Shown here: positions 48,131-59,240 of the stretch, piece by piece
Layout of the letters: every line of letters begins with the position of its first letter
Position numbering within the stretch: position 1 is the stretch's first letter
Assembly: GCA_035610365.1 (NCBI GenBank)
Contig: CM069432.1
Span: 152,133,976 to 152,197,975 of the forward strand
DNA length: 64,000 nt
From: Aquatica leii
Lineage: Eukaryota; Arthropoda; Insecta; Coleoptera; Lampyridae
Direction of reading: 5' to 3'
Translations under genes and position numbers: made by a program
The notes under the pieces: generated by a model
What the model was told of the DNA's origin: nothing
What the model saw: only the letters and a program-made list of their open reading frames with translations
Database searches by the model: none

Positions 48131-49559
48131 GTTGATAAATAACAGCTGAAACAATACAGAAAGTAAGTAATGTAAAAATCTCCATCAGAAGTTAGCTGTT
48201 GTTCGTAGAATTAAATTAACACTGGAATTAAATACAGATTTTAAAGTAATGAATGAGGTTATGCAAAGGTTATACTTAAAAAATGTTATAAATACACTTA
48301 CCTTGTTCAAATAACAGCGTTTCAAAAAATCTTGACAAAAACTAACCGAATAACTACGAATTTTTCAGAAAACAGGAGGTAAAGATGTAAACAAACCCAA
48401 CGCAATCAAGGAATTTTGATTGTAGCCAGATGGTAGTGTTGATTGTAGACATTTTTTCAAGCGGACGTACTTGCTAATTGTGATTGGTTGAAACATTTAC
48501 CGCTTCAAATTTTTAAAGTTAGTTCACATATTTTCCGAGAACTTTGTTTACTTCGGCGCTCTGCATGCGCTCTGTAAGTGTCAACATCAGCGTCTTTACA
48601 TACAACGCGTTATCGCTTATCGTTATCGTTCAATTTTTTTCTTTATTCCGAGTTTAAAAGAATTGCATATATATTATCAAAGCTGTACGAGAAACTAAAA
48701 CAAAATTGTGCAAAATACTAGCACATTGTTGTCGAATACAAAACATACTAAAGTTTATAATATTTTTCAAACAATTTGTCAAATAAAACTTCATAACCTA
48801 TTTATCCAAACGTATTAAATCAAAGCGTGCAAGCCTATGGTATAAATATAAACAATTGTAGTAATATCATCAACAATACAGTTATGCACAATCTTGTGCA
48901 AAATTATGATACAGCATTTCTGTCTGTGTATTAAATGTAAATTTATTTGAAATATTGTTAATTGATAAGTTGTTTGAATCTCGGTTTGATTACATTAGTT
49001 GGAAAATCTTGAAACTCGGTCAATATCTTATAATCTTTTCCACAATTTTCAGTGCCGGAATAAAAAAATTCAAAGTAAATAATTTTCAAGAGAATCTTGG
49101 CTAAGTCTGCTAATTAGTAGAAACTGGTAGCAATGCTCTTTTAAGTTATTCCACAATATATGTACAATAATATAAAAATATAAAAATGATGTATAGTATA
49201 TGGTGCAGCAATTTGTAAATTTCCCAATAAATATTATAATTTTAATTTTTTATCAATTATGATTAATGAATCAATATTCTTTAAAAAATGTTATTGTTCG
49301 ATACTTCCTACAAATGAATTATTATATTTTTTAGGTAAATTCAAGTTACTGGAATTACATACATCAAATGGTTTATCAAAAATCAATAAAGTATTGAGTA
49401 TCGGTGGTACCTATAGAGATATGACCCAAAAATAACATGTGTAGCAACAAAAAAAATTAGTTGAATATAAATGTTGTTCTGTAAGTTTTGGAGCTAGTCT
49501 GCAAGATGTTTATCTATATAATACAACTGCTTGACAGCTAAATAACTTTGAAAACAAAT
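48131..49559. other. Intergenic DNA; GC-richer patch at 48.35-48.63 kb
   Basis: The patch contains tcggcgctctgcatgcgctc and acgcgttatcgcttatcgtt. It lies 5' of the helix-turn-helix fragment. No gene is recognised in the rest. Confidence 0.4.
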
Positions 49560-50293
49560 TATTTTGGTTACTTTTATCAAATGAGACTTCTATTAACGGA
49601 CACATCTGAACAACGGACACTTCTCTTTAACGGACAATTTCGTATTCCTCAAATTTGCTACATACAAAACTATATAGCAAACACTTCTCAACAACAAACC
49701 CCTTATAGAACGAACGCGGGTTTTCACACGTTCTATAACAGAACCCTAAAATATTATTTTAATAAAATTGAAGAAATAAAGTCAATTACTTTGATGAATA
49801 GGAATACTTATTTACAATTCTAATAGTAACAGGTATAACCTTATCAATGACCTGTCAATCACAAAATGCCAGATTGGGTTTTTCTTAGTTGTTCTACGAT
49901 TACTTATTTCAATAGATGTTTACTTTTAAATACGTAAATTATTTTTTGTGCTGCCAACATTGCAAACGTCAATATTCGTTCGTTAGTGTAGTTACGTAAT
50001 GAACGAAAAAAGCTCTAGGGTGGCAAAATGAAAACTAGGAATCCACATAAAAGTAAGTGTTCAAAGTCAATTAATATATTAGAATGACTTTGCGACAGGT
50101 GGAAAAATCATTATAAAAATCTTGAAATTCAGTTAAAATTGAAGAAAAACGATGTTAAAGTTAATGTCAAATCTGACAGATCTAGTAATAAATGTAGTAC
50201 CAACATATTATATTTCTGTTGTTTTTTTTTATTTTTTCAAAAAAGAATGTAATTTTATAAAAGGCAACACAAAAAATAATGTACATTACTCTC

Positions 50294-50389
50294 GTCGAAA
50301 GAATCATAGCAGAACTCACTCATATGCAACGCTCGGCCGTGCGGCCTCGCGTCGCATTAACGTTCGTTATGCTATTTCTTACTTTCGAC
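50294..50389. repeat. Palindromic mini-element with GC-rich core
   Basis: gtcgaaagaatcatagcagaac (50,294-50,315) pairs imperfectly with 50,362-50,389 (gttcgttatgct..ttctt..tttcgac); the centre is gctcggccgtgcggcctcgc. It lies inside the pogo-like remnant. Confidence 0.55.
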
Positions 50390-50502
50390 TCTTGTTACGT
50401 AAACTACTATTGTGTTTAATTGTATTTTTTTTCATTCGTTTGTTCTTGGTATTCAAGTAAAGTGCGTTTTTAAGTAGTAGTTTACATGCGTATTAAGTGA
50501 AG

Positions 50503-50601
50503 ATGTCTCAGAACAAACAAAAGTTTTTATCGCTAAAAGAAAAAATCATAGTAATAGAATGTTTTGAAAAAAAAACTAATGTAGCCTACGAGTATATATA
50601 A
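50503..50601 (+). pseudogene. pogo/CENP-B-type DNA-binding N-terminus, truncated
   Basis: MSQNKQKFLSLKEKIIVIEC followed by FEKKTNVA matches the first two helices of the pogo/Tigger transposase DNA-binding domain (L-S-L-x-E-K-x-x-I-I). The frame ends after 32 codons and no transposase core follows. Confidence 0.6.
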
Positions 50602-51214
50602 TTTTGATTTAAAATATGGTTTTACGCAATTAAATTCAACCCTTTCTTTAGCGGACACCTCTGTATAACGGACGATATTTTCTACTCCGTAACTATTTGT
50701 ACATTTAAACCTATATCTTGTCAAGTTATAACCAAAGTGTTTATCACTATTAGTAAAATACAACAGCAGAGCCATTTCATATAGGTTTGCTATGTATGAA
50801 TATCAGTATGCAACTGGCTATAGAGATGAAGACATTTACATTTTTATACCTGCGTAATTTAATTTCCAATAAGTTTTAAATAAGCCGCGGGCTAAAACCA
50901 AAAGGTATAATAATTAAGGCAAATGTGAAAATGCCTTGAATTTTGTTTTTGAATTAGTTCACACTGCTGTAAAAAAAAATAAATGCTCTGCTAAACTTTG
51001 TCTTATAGTTTTAGGGATATCTTCCACCCCACTAATAGTTGACATTCCTGTATCTGGTATTTTTACCGTATCTTCTGATGTTGCTACTTTTCTTCTAAAA
51101 AGCTTGTACGCCTCATATAATGTTTTCTAGGTGTTGATGCACTTAAAGTTTTTTCCGTTTGTGTTGTTCAAGCTGAATGTGTTGTTAAGAGAGGCTTAAT
51201 GATAGTGTCAAAAC
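50602..51214. other. Intergenic DNA with pogo-like ACGGAC repeats and a small repeat match
   Basis: ttagcggacacctctgtata and acggacg at 50,650-50,680 resemble Tigger subterminal repeats. cagagccatttcata...tttgctatgt near 50,765 resembles the start of dispersed repeat copy A at 12,178. No gene. Confidence 0.4.
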
Positions 51215-51226
51215 ATTAATATCATT

Positions 51227-51350
51227 TTTAAAACGTTTTTAGAATGCCATCTTGTGGTAAAAATACCACATAGGATAATATAGAAAACTATAAATTAGTA
51301 CGGAGGGTAGACAAGTTGTCATTGGATTTAATGACAGCGAAAGTCAATGA
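51227..51350 (+). repeat. 124-bp direct repeat, copy 1
   Basis: Identical base for base to 51,557-51,680 by eye (starts tttaaaacgtttttagaatg, ends aaagtcaatga). Perfect identity indicates a young or recently homogenised element. Confidence 0.95.
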
Positions 51351-51436
51351 TCTATTGACAAGTGACGCTGTCAAAATCCCAACTATAAAATAGGTTAGGA
51401 ACAATGTCAGTACAATTGTGAAAAACAACATCAGAA

Positions 51437-51480
51437 CTAGCGGACAGCTGTTTCGTTCTTTACGAACTCGTCAGCGCTAG
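51437..51480 (-). ncRNA. Type I hammerhead ribozyme with very short helix III
   Basis: Minus-strand RNA, 5' to 3': helix I CUAGCG (51,480-51,475); core CUGACGA (51,474-51,468); helix II GUUC/GAAC (51,467-51,464 and 51,458-51,455) with a GUAAA loop; core GAA plus A15.1 (51,454-51,451); helix III ACA/UGU around GC; U16.1 then C17 at 51,443; helix I CGCUAG (51,442-51,437). Every invariant core nucleotide is present. Predicted self-cleavage is between 51,443 and 51,442. Helix I continues beyond an internal loop by acatc/gatgt pairing (51,428-51,432 with 51,489-51,493), the position where tertiary contacts with loop II usually form. Short helix III is typical of Penelope-like and retrozyme ribozymes, which may act better as dimers. 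Confidence 0.9.
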
Positions 51481-51556
51481 GATACACCGATGTGTTTCCA
51501 CAACTATACCGACAGACAACCGTACTCTTTTATGTCGTGTAGACATTACTAACATA

Positions 51557-51680
51557 TTTAAAACGTTTTTAGAATGCCATCTTGTGGTAAAAATACCACA
51601 TAGGATAATATAGAAAACTATAAATTAGTACGGAGGGTAGACAAGTTGTCATTGGATTTAATGACAGCGAAAGTCAATGA
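51557..51680 (+). repeat. 124-bp direct repeat, copy 2
   Basis: Identical to 51,227-51,350; the two starts are 330 bases apart, which defines the monomer length. Confidence 0.95.
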
Positions 51681-51723
51681 CAACTTGTCTACCCTCCGTA
51701 CTAATTTATAGTTTTCTATATTA
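51606..51723. repeat. 49-bp perfect hairpin, 20-base loop
   Basis: 51,606-51,654 is the exact reverse complement of 51,675-51,723; the loop is 51,655-51,674. It arises because the second repeat is followed by an inverted fragment of itself. The last few pairs fall in the flanking target duplication. Confidence 0.95.
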
Positions 51724-51731
51724 ATATCATT

Positions 51732-54700
51732 ATTATTAATTAAGAAAAACAATAACATTACATTAATTATTTATTATATACCTCAATTTTTACACTTTGA
51801 TGTAGATGTCATGAAATTATTTAAATTTCACTTCATAAATTAACATAAAAATGGAAAATTAAATTTAGGTTATGTTAAAAGGCTTAAACACAATCGGTTG
51901 ATTACCAACAGTGACGCCGCTAACCGGTAAAATGATTAGTTGGACGCCGATCTTAGTCATGCGCTCTCACAATTTGTTAATAAAATTAATGAAAGTGTTC
52001 CTGCTTATTAATATTCGTACGTTGGCTTTACCACCAATGTTTTTTACTGCGTGGTTTTAACCGACGATTTTATTTGAAATTATTTGGAACGTAGATTTCA
52101 AGTAAACTTTACGACGTTTTCTACACTTATATACATACATACATACATAAAACAACATTTATTAAAGCCCGTGTAAACGCACTAGGTAAAGGTAATAAGT
52201 AATAATACATCAGTAGATAAAGAATATAATAAACTACATATATAGATCAAAATGTTATTTATTTAACTGCTCACAACAATTTCTTAGACTATTACATTTC
52301 TGTGTCTAGAAATCATTAAAATTAATACTCTGAATCAAGTTTAAGCTTTATATATTAAATGATTTTATAATAAAAAGTAACAATTTTAAATATTTTATAA
52401 TAAATGGATATTATGCAAACACGATATTGAATTTGTTTATATAAAAACTTTATCAGAATTTGGTAAATATACAAGTTTACAATTTAATATGTTTGCATAA
52501 TAAACTTTATATCAAACAATTGTTTGCATTTAAACTTCAAATCCTTAATATTTTAAACTTTAGCGTTGTTTATTTATAATGTTTGTTTTCTTCTGAATAT
52601 GAACATCACAATGTAATTTAACGTCACCGTATTATTTTATTTGTTGTGCATTTTATGGTACTTAGAAAGTATTTTTATAACTTTTAAATAAATAAATAAA
52701 GTTACCAGTTTTTGTTAATCTATAAATATTAATTTTTAATTCTATATAGATAGTATGTAATAATAAATAAAAAATTTAGAAATATATTTAACAATGTACT
52801 TTTCTATGTTCACAAAACAAAAAAACAGTTTCTTTAATTAGACTACCTTATAAATTGCTTGTATTAAATTTTCTTAGAAAGAATCCGAGAACGAACAGTA
52901 TTAAATACATTTTACAAAATGCAATACAGTTAAGTAAAATTTTATGTCTTCAAAAACAAATTCTTGTTTTTATTCAAACATAAATAGAAATTAACGTAAT
53001 AATACATGTTGATTTATTTAGCTTGGCGGAAGGTTTAGATGCACACTGGTTGCGTACGGTAAATTTATTCTAATTTGTTCAGGATCGTGAGCCTCCGGGT
53101 AACGGAAAATGGTAATCTAAGTCTCCAAAGATGTTTCTATTAATACTATCTAATTTGGATAGATTTAAGAATTTTTTTTTTCATAAACTGTTTGAAAAAT
53201 CATTGCAATCTAGTTCAAATTTGATACATTTTTATTAAATGTAATGTACGTACGTTTTAATTAAGTTTTATGCATAAATATATGTACCGCATTACTTGCA
53301 ACAGAATAACATCTAAAGCAACTGAGTAATAAGTATCTCGTCAGTACTTTATTTCTTAAGATTGCTGGTATTCAACAACTCCTCGTGGACTACTTACAAC
53401 TTTGCATTTTATGTACATTTATTAAAAGCGAATAACTTTTGCTATACAGAAAACGCTTAGTGTAACGCGAGACAGGTAATTAAAGTCGATTTATATACTG
53501 AGAAAACACATTTATAAATAAAAAATATGACAAAAGCACCAAAACACTGCCGCTATATTTCGAATGGATTTATAATGAAAAAATCATAGCTATAATGTAT
53601 AAAATAAATTTAAAAAAAAAATTTTTTTTGATGCATTTACGTGCTAACTTTGAAAGCAGCATTTGGATTTGTTTTATCACATTAAGGACCATCATAAATC
53701 ATAATTTCCAGAAATATTGTCTTAAATTTTTAACAAAATAAAATTATGATAAGATTTGTTACGTTTGTTACTAATCAAGAATTAAATAAAATATGTGTTT
53801 TTTTAAGAATCGGTTGTAGCAGCATTATATAATATAATTTAATGAAATATAAATTTAGTTATTAAGTAGAGAAATTTATGTATAGTACTAACATACATTT
53901 TCAACTTACTTAATAAAACGTTACACATAGAATATAATGACAATGTATCTTAAGCTTGTAGTAGGAATGTGTAAAATAAAAAATAAAAGTAAAGGAAATC
54001 GAAAATATATAAAAGCGCAGTATTTTTGGAAAAGCACAACGTAAACAAACAAGATGGTCGTTTGACAAGTAGTGCGTATCGTTTGTTTACAAATACGTTT
54101 TCTACCTCTTACAATGTAGTGAACACTTTTCAGTCTGTGATTACTCGTTTATAGCAAAGCGTAGCGTTCTGATGTTGCCAGGTCAATGTTATACACAAAA
54201 ATTATGTTTATAGTGTGGCACAATAAACTAAACAATACTTTTTTAGTAAATTTTCACCGATTTGCAACGAATTTTCTATCAAAAAGCTTTTAAATTCCTT
54301 TTAAATTTACCATCAAGGGCATTAGTCAAGAAATATATCTAAGTAGTTATTTAAAGATATAAATGTTATCACTATTTAAAATATTTGGGAACTACACTCA
54401 AAAAAACATTGCCATTAATAACTTTAGGCATAGTATATTGTATATGAGTAAGGAATGGTTGGCAATACACAACCTTTACGAATTATACACTATACCTTAT
54501 CTACGACTATAATATGTTTCATTATTAATCAGTCAAATTGAACTGTTTACAAGAACAAATAACGCAAAAAATAAATAATCTAAATTTAAAAATTTGGGTC
54601 GGTAGTACCTGTAGTAATACCTAAATTAACAACTAAAAATTATGTCAAAACTTTGTATTTATTTTGTGTCAATTGGTCAGTGTTCATTCGACTAGTTATA

Positions 54701-56357
54701 AGTGTTATATATATAATAACTATTATTTGACTTTTAGTTATCTACCTATTTAGAAAATTGTATTTACTTGCTTGAAATAAATGCAATTTTAGTTAATTTA
54801 AAATCATTTACTATTTTGATTTTTTTAATATATTGATTTTAAGCAAAAATTAATGTGAATGAGCAGGGTCAGTTTAAAAAAAATTAATGATTTACATTTT
54901 GCTTTTACAGCTAACACAAAAAAAATATTTATGCAAAAGCCTAAATTGTTTGGTCTTAAAGTTCTTCCAAAATTATGTTGGTGTGTAAAAGCTATTTTCT
55001 TTTAAGGTGCCACAAAATAACATGTGCATATGACTTACAAAGCATATAAGATAAATTTGTAAATATTTAAATATAATTTGTAATTAATGGGTGTTGTTAT
55101 TAGGAATGGAGCTTTACGAACAAAGAAGGTAATAAAAAAAATAGTGGTTTTAATAGCATTGTTTTGGAGTAAAAATATTTTAATGTTTTTATAACAAACA
55201 TTTAGAAAATGCAAGGTAAAGTTAATTACCTCAATGGATCTAATATGTTACAACAATCTAATGTAAATAATAAAAATTAAATACAAGAAATATTGCGATG
55301 AAAAGAAATTGATGAAAATAATACTGTAGAAAAAAACAAAAAGTCAACTACAAAAGTGACAATAACAGTAATTAAGTGTTTTTGCTTATAATTACTTTTA
55401 AACATGCAATTTTTTTAATGTATAAACCAGTGATTTACACTAGTCTTGTAAGATTTATTTTGTGTTGTAAGTACAAAGTGTTTACGATTATAATTAAAAC
55501 AAGCTAGCTACCTTGTGTGTTTTATATTATTATAATTATCACGAAGTAAAAGTATATGAACACTTATAAAAACAGAATTATAAGAATAAATTATAACGTA
55601 CAGAAATCAGGCATGTGTGAAAGAAACATCTTAGTATATTGCAACTATCGATAAATGCCAAAAGATAATTAAACTTTTCTGAATTGTCATGCAGTACATA
55701 AATATGATCGATGTTAATAAATACTTCATCCTTACAACTTTTTTATAACACTGCAAAAGTTCGATAGATTACTGTTGACGTTTCTTTTCCATCAAAAACA
55801 AAAAAAAAAATCTGCAAGCAAACAAGCAGTGAAATTGCAAATTATGTGTTTTAATTTATTCTAATTACCTTGGACTTAGTTTTTTTTAAATATGTTACCA
55901 CTTAATTACAAAAAACTCACTATTGAATACCAACGTTTACAAACATAACCTAAAATATTTAATTTACAAACCAAACCTTTTTTGCTCTATACCTACCGTT
56001 AAAACTAATATAATAACATCCACCCGCTCCTAAATAACCTAAATTTTATCATTTTATTTTTTATTATGTTTTCATAATTTATTATCCTATACGGTAATAG
56101 TTTTGATCTGTACCGAAACAAAATTGGTCAGACACACAACGTTGTCTAATCGCAAATAAACATACAAGGTATCGTATTATTTGTTAGTCGTAGAAAAAGG
56201 TAATTACTACTATAATTTTGATTTAAACGGAAGAGAAATAGTGATTTTATATTATGCATTTAAAAAAAAAGTATCTATAATTTATACAGGTTTTAAAAAA
56301 GTGAAAAGAAAATCTTTTATGATTTAATACAATTATATTACGTAGTTGCACCAAATT
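51732..56357. other. AT-rich DNA with a fragment of a dispersed repeat and a short microsatellite
   Basis: Copy C of the dispersed repeat lies at 51,990-52,090 and (TACA)n at 52,131-52,149. A short inverted pair (gtaaacaaac / gtttgtttac) lies near 54,041-54,090. I recognise no gene in 52.2-56.3 kb. Confidence 0.45.
51990..52090 (+). repeat. Dispersed repeat family, copy C (partial)
   Basis: ccaccaatgttttttactgc, gtggttttaaccgacgattt and aaattatttgga follow the order seen in copies A (12.2 kb) and B (26.5 kb), with more divergence. Confidence 0.45.
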
Positions 56358-56570
56358 AGAAGACATATCGTCGTTCTCGCACCAAAATATACGTTGTCGC
56401 ACCAAATCGTGGTGCGAGAACGTTTTCGCTCATATTATGGTGCGACATAGACGATACATCTATAGAAAGGCAATTTTAGTTGAAAGTATAGATCACGAGG
56501 GGGCGTCTCTTTCAAAATTTTTTATAAGAAATCGTACTCGCACCACTACGTTGTTGCACCAAAAGAAGGT
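56358..56570. repeat. GGTGCGA/TCGCACC motif cluster at the inner end of the right arm
   Basis: Mirror of the cluster at 36,505-36,757: tctcgcaccaaaatatacgt, tgtcgcaccaaatcg, gtggtgcgagaacg and atggtgcgacatag. Both arms lose similarity just beyond gaagacatatc. Confidence 0.75.
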
Positions 56571-57287
56571 CAACTGGTTTTATTCGTTTCCGCAAAAACG
56601 GCTTAACCCAACTACCTGGAATAAAAACTATGCAAACTAAAATTGTTTTCGGTATTACTTTTTCTGTAGAATATGTAATACTTAGTTGATTTTAAATAAA
56701 CTCACTTTTTACCGTTAAATTTAAAAATTCTATTTTTTTTTAGATTCAAACATTCGTAGTTAGTTGTAATTTTAGCTAATAAAAATTAATTGTTTTGGTT
56801 TTCGTATTTATGGATTTACTTATAATCAAAACAAATAAAAAATGTTACTTCCAAAATATCGATCGTGCACAAGTTGTTACACATTAAATAATAGTAATTT
56901 AAAAGAAGAAAAATTGAGAAAAGCTTTATAACTTAATATGTTAGTATTTTTTGGAGAATTTATTGAGTTATTGAAGGTCAAAATTTTAATGCAGATACGG
57001 TTGATACAATAGGGATGTTTACAAAAAAAAAATATTTAAGAAAAAATCTTGTCAAACTATGCAAACCAATATTTAATATAAATCCCCCCAAAAAAAATCG
57101 ATACTTCAAATAGTGTGCGAGAAAACTCAACGAAAAGTTCACCGTTTATTCAAATTCCGCGAACGCCATCTGATTGGTGTGACGTCAGTTTCGCTATTAG
57201 GAATAGCGCGCCAAGTGAATTCGTGTGTCATTCATGTATGTTGAAGCTTCGTACGGGTTATTTTGTGTAATAAATTGATTAATAAGG

Positions 57288-57374
57288 ATGGAAAACGGCT
57301 ATCAGAAAGCCGATTCACATAATTTACCCACGGTGAATGTTGAAATAGTATCTGATTTTTTAAGAAATGTTTAA
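57288..57374 (+). pseudogene. N-terminal fragment of the SWIM/YqaJ-type gene
   Basis: 28 codons from an ATG: MENGYQKADSHNLPTVNVEI then VSDFLRNV and a stop. This strongly recalls the start of a common insect protein of unknown cellular role that has a SWIM zinc finger and a C-terminal YqaJ nuclease domain. The zinc finger part is deleted here. Confidence 0.6.
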
Positions 57375-57404
57375 ATCAACCGCAATCAAGCGGCGTAAAA
57401 ACAA

Positions 57405-57779
57405 AACAGTAATTACAAACCTTTACAACCATATTTTATTAATCCTGCATTTAACAGTTTAGCCATGAGTAGAGGTAGAAACTTAGAACATGACGTATTA
57501 TGTGAAGTAGAAAAAATGCTTAAATGTAAAGTAGAAAAGTGCGGTTTTACTATTCTTAAAAATTTCGGTATCATAGGAGTTTCGCCAGATGGGATTATGA
57601 AACATGCTGTAATCGAGGTGAAATGTCCCATTTCTAATAAAACTTTTATGAACTATATAAATAAAAAAAATGAAATAAATAAAAAATATCTTGCACGAAT
57701 TAATTTGCAGATGCAATCAAAAAATGTATCAAAGGGATATTCATATTTGAACAAAATGTTTCTCTCAAAACCAATTTAA
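57405..57779 (+). pseudogene. YqaJ-type exonuclease domain fragment
   Basis: The open frame (Met at 57,465) reads NPAFNSLAMSRGRNLEHDVL, then GIIGVSPDGIM and AVIEVKCPI, then an NK..YLARINLQMQ stretch. GxSPDG followed by a x(V)EVKCP motif and a Gln helix is the signature of the YqaJ / lambda-exonuclease fold; the Asp, Glu and Lys are metal-site residues and are intact. The fold digests or processes DNA ends in phages; the role of the insect versions is not established. Two stops separate it from the N-terminal fragment, and the protein is far shorter than its full-length relatives. The C-terminal end is a short basic tail ending at 57,779. Confidence 0.7.
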
Positions 57780-59078
57780 AACAATTTTAATGCGATAATG
57801 CATTTACAAGCTGCGGCTGGTTCGTACGTGTAGCGAAACTGACGTCACAATCGACTAGTTTCGTGGCAGGTACATTTCCAGCCTCGTAAAATTGTCTTCG
57901 GTTCATTCTTAATTTTCGCAAGGAAAACATTAATAGGAAAAGAATATACTTGGTTTTGGGACCTTAGATCTACCCATTTTTGCTATTTCTGAAAATTTGG
58001 AAACTGACCTATTGCATTGTAGTAACAGTAGTGATGGAGTTTAAAAAAAATTTGAATTTTTTTTGTTCATATGTATTAGTTAACTTAACGTACTTATTTA
58101 TTATGCTTAACTTTTACATGTAACAATTGTATAAAAAATTTAGAAAAATATGAATCACGCAAACTTTTTTTAAAATTGAATGCAACCAATCCAGTGATTA
58201 AAAATAATATATTATTTTAATTTATTTATTGCTATTTTTAAAGCATTTTAAATCGCCTTATCTTGTTAAAAAAATTAACGTGAAAGTACCTTTAGAAAAA
58301 AATCAATATTACCTTGCTTCTTTGTTTTGCATCGGCCACTATTTAACAAAGAACATTCCTGTTTCAGAAGCTGAACGTTTGGTATTTCCAAAACTGAAAT
58401 TATATTAAATTAAAATTTAAAAAAAATACCTTAGTTTTTGATTGCTTTTCTATGCGAATTGTAATTAGGAATGTTGTTAGGTAACTACCGCAAGAAAAAA
58501 AAATCAATACTTTCACGTTTCTTCTTTGTCTATCGATTGCCATTTATCCTGTTAGACAAGTGCTGTTAGAAAAAAATAATTATTTTTCAAATTTTTTTTT
58601 GTCGATTGGTTACCATTTAACAAAGAACTACATACTTTAATGATAAGTGTGCAGCTCTTTTAAAACATAGTATTCCCTAGAATTACAATAAAATAAAATT
58701 TAAATTATCAAATAAACTACACAAAACGGAAACCGTGTGTTAATTACTGAAACTCTTCTTAAAGTTTGCACTGTACTTATATTATCAAAAAATAAGTACA
58801 CTATTTTTAATTATAATTCAAATTTAAGAAGTATTTTGGTACTTAAATAAATGTGTATGTCAAAATAAAAAATAAGTCACTATAAAAATTGTATCTATTA
58901 CATGTGTACTTTATAGGAGCATCGTAAACAAATATTAAAATTAAATATTAAATATTAAATTTAAGGTCAGTTTTTAGTCAACGAGTATTTCCTAAAGTTT
59001 TATACGTTATACTGAATTGTAAAAGACGTAAACCTTTAGCAGCGGTTCTTGTGGTATCGTGTTTACATTAATATAGCT

Positions 59079-59240
59079 TAAAGGCGGGTTGCACAAAGCA
59101 AATCAAAAATGTAGCAAGTGATTATTTCTGAAATCAATTGTTACATCACTAATAAACGTGGTTTCATTGGCTATGTAGTAATTGTTTTGAGAAATAATCA
59201 GTTGTTACATTTTTGATTTGCTTTGTGCAACCCGCCTTTA
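59079..59240. mobile_element. 162-bp MITE
   Basis: taaaggcgggttgcacaaag at the left and its complement at the right form TIRs of about 50 bases (continuing through caaatcaaaaatgt and gattatttct). It is inserted in the right arm only; the left arm keeps the uninterrupted site near 35,400-35,425 (agcttaacaagtcattc). The comparison suggests a TTA or TA target duplication. No coding capacity. Confidence 0.9.

Larger units (their letters stand above)
49560..50601 (+). mobile_element. pogo/Tigger-like remnant
   Basis: Three ACGGAC(A) repeats at 49,574-49,641 (ttaacggacacatctg, caacggacacttctc, ttaacggacaatttc) resemble subterminal repeats of Tigger-type elements. A transposase-like start codon follows at 50,503. 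Between them lies an unrelated GC-rich palindrome (50,294-50,389). Another ACGGAC pair at 50,653-50,680 has the same orientation and may belong to a second copy. The true left end was not found. Confidence 0.5.
51227..51720 (-). mobile_element. Small retroelement-like unit with hammerhead ribozyme (Penelope-like or retrozyme-like)
   Basis: The unit is flanked by attaatatcatt on both sides (51,215-51,226 and 51,720-51,731), a probable target duplication. It consists of 1.37 copies of a 330-bp monomer (51,227-51,556, then 51,557-51,680), followed by an inverted fragment of the same monomer (51,681-51,720). It has no coding capacity. Minus-strand RNA contains a hammerhead ribozyme. Partial direct repetition plus a terminal inverted fragment is typical of Penelope-like retroelements. 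Known metazoan retrozymes also carry such ribozymes in tandem ~200-400-bp units. Assignment to either class is inference. Confidence 0.75.
57178..57849 (+). mobile_element. SWIM/YqaJ-type mini-element with 19-bp inverted ends
   Basis: tgtgacgtcagtttcgcta (57,178-57,196) is the exact reverse complement of 57,831-57,849. Between them are the two ends of an insect SWIM/YqaJ-type gene with its middle deleted, in one frame. The whole lies in sequence present only in the right arm. Whether the 19-bp repeats are true transposon ends or lie inside a larger element is not settled. Confidence 0.6.

Noticed and set aside
49548..49823. 91-codon frame
   Set aside because: It runs through the ACGGACA subterminal repeats of the pogo-like remnant and has no transposase motif.
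50152..50460. 102-codon frame with an Arg-rich centre
   Set aside because: The Arg-rich part is the GC-rich palindrome at 50,294-50,389 read through; the rest is Phe/Leu-rich noise.
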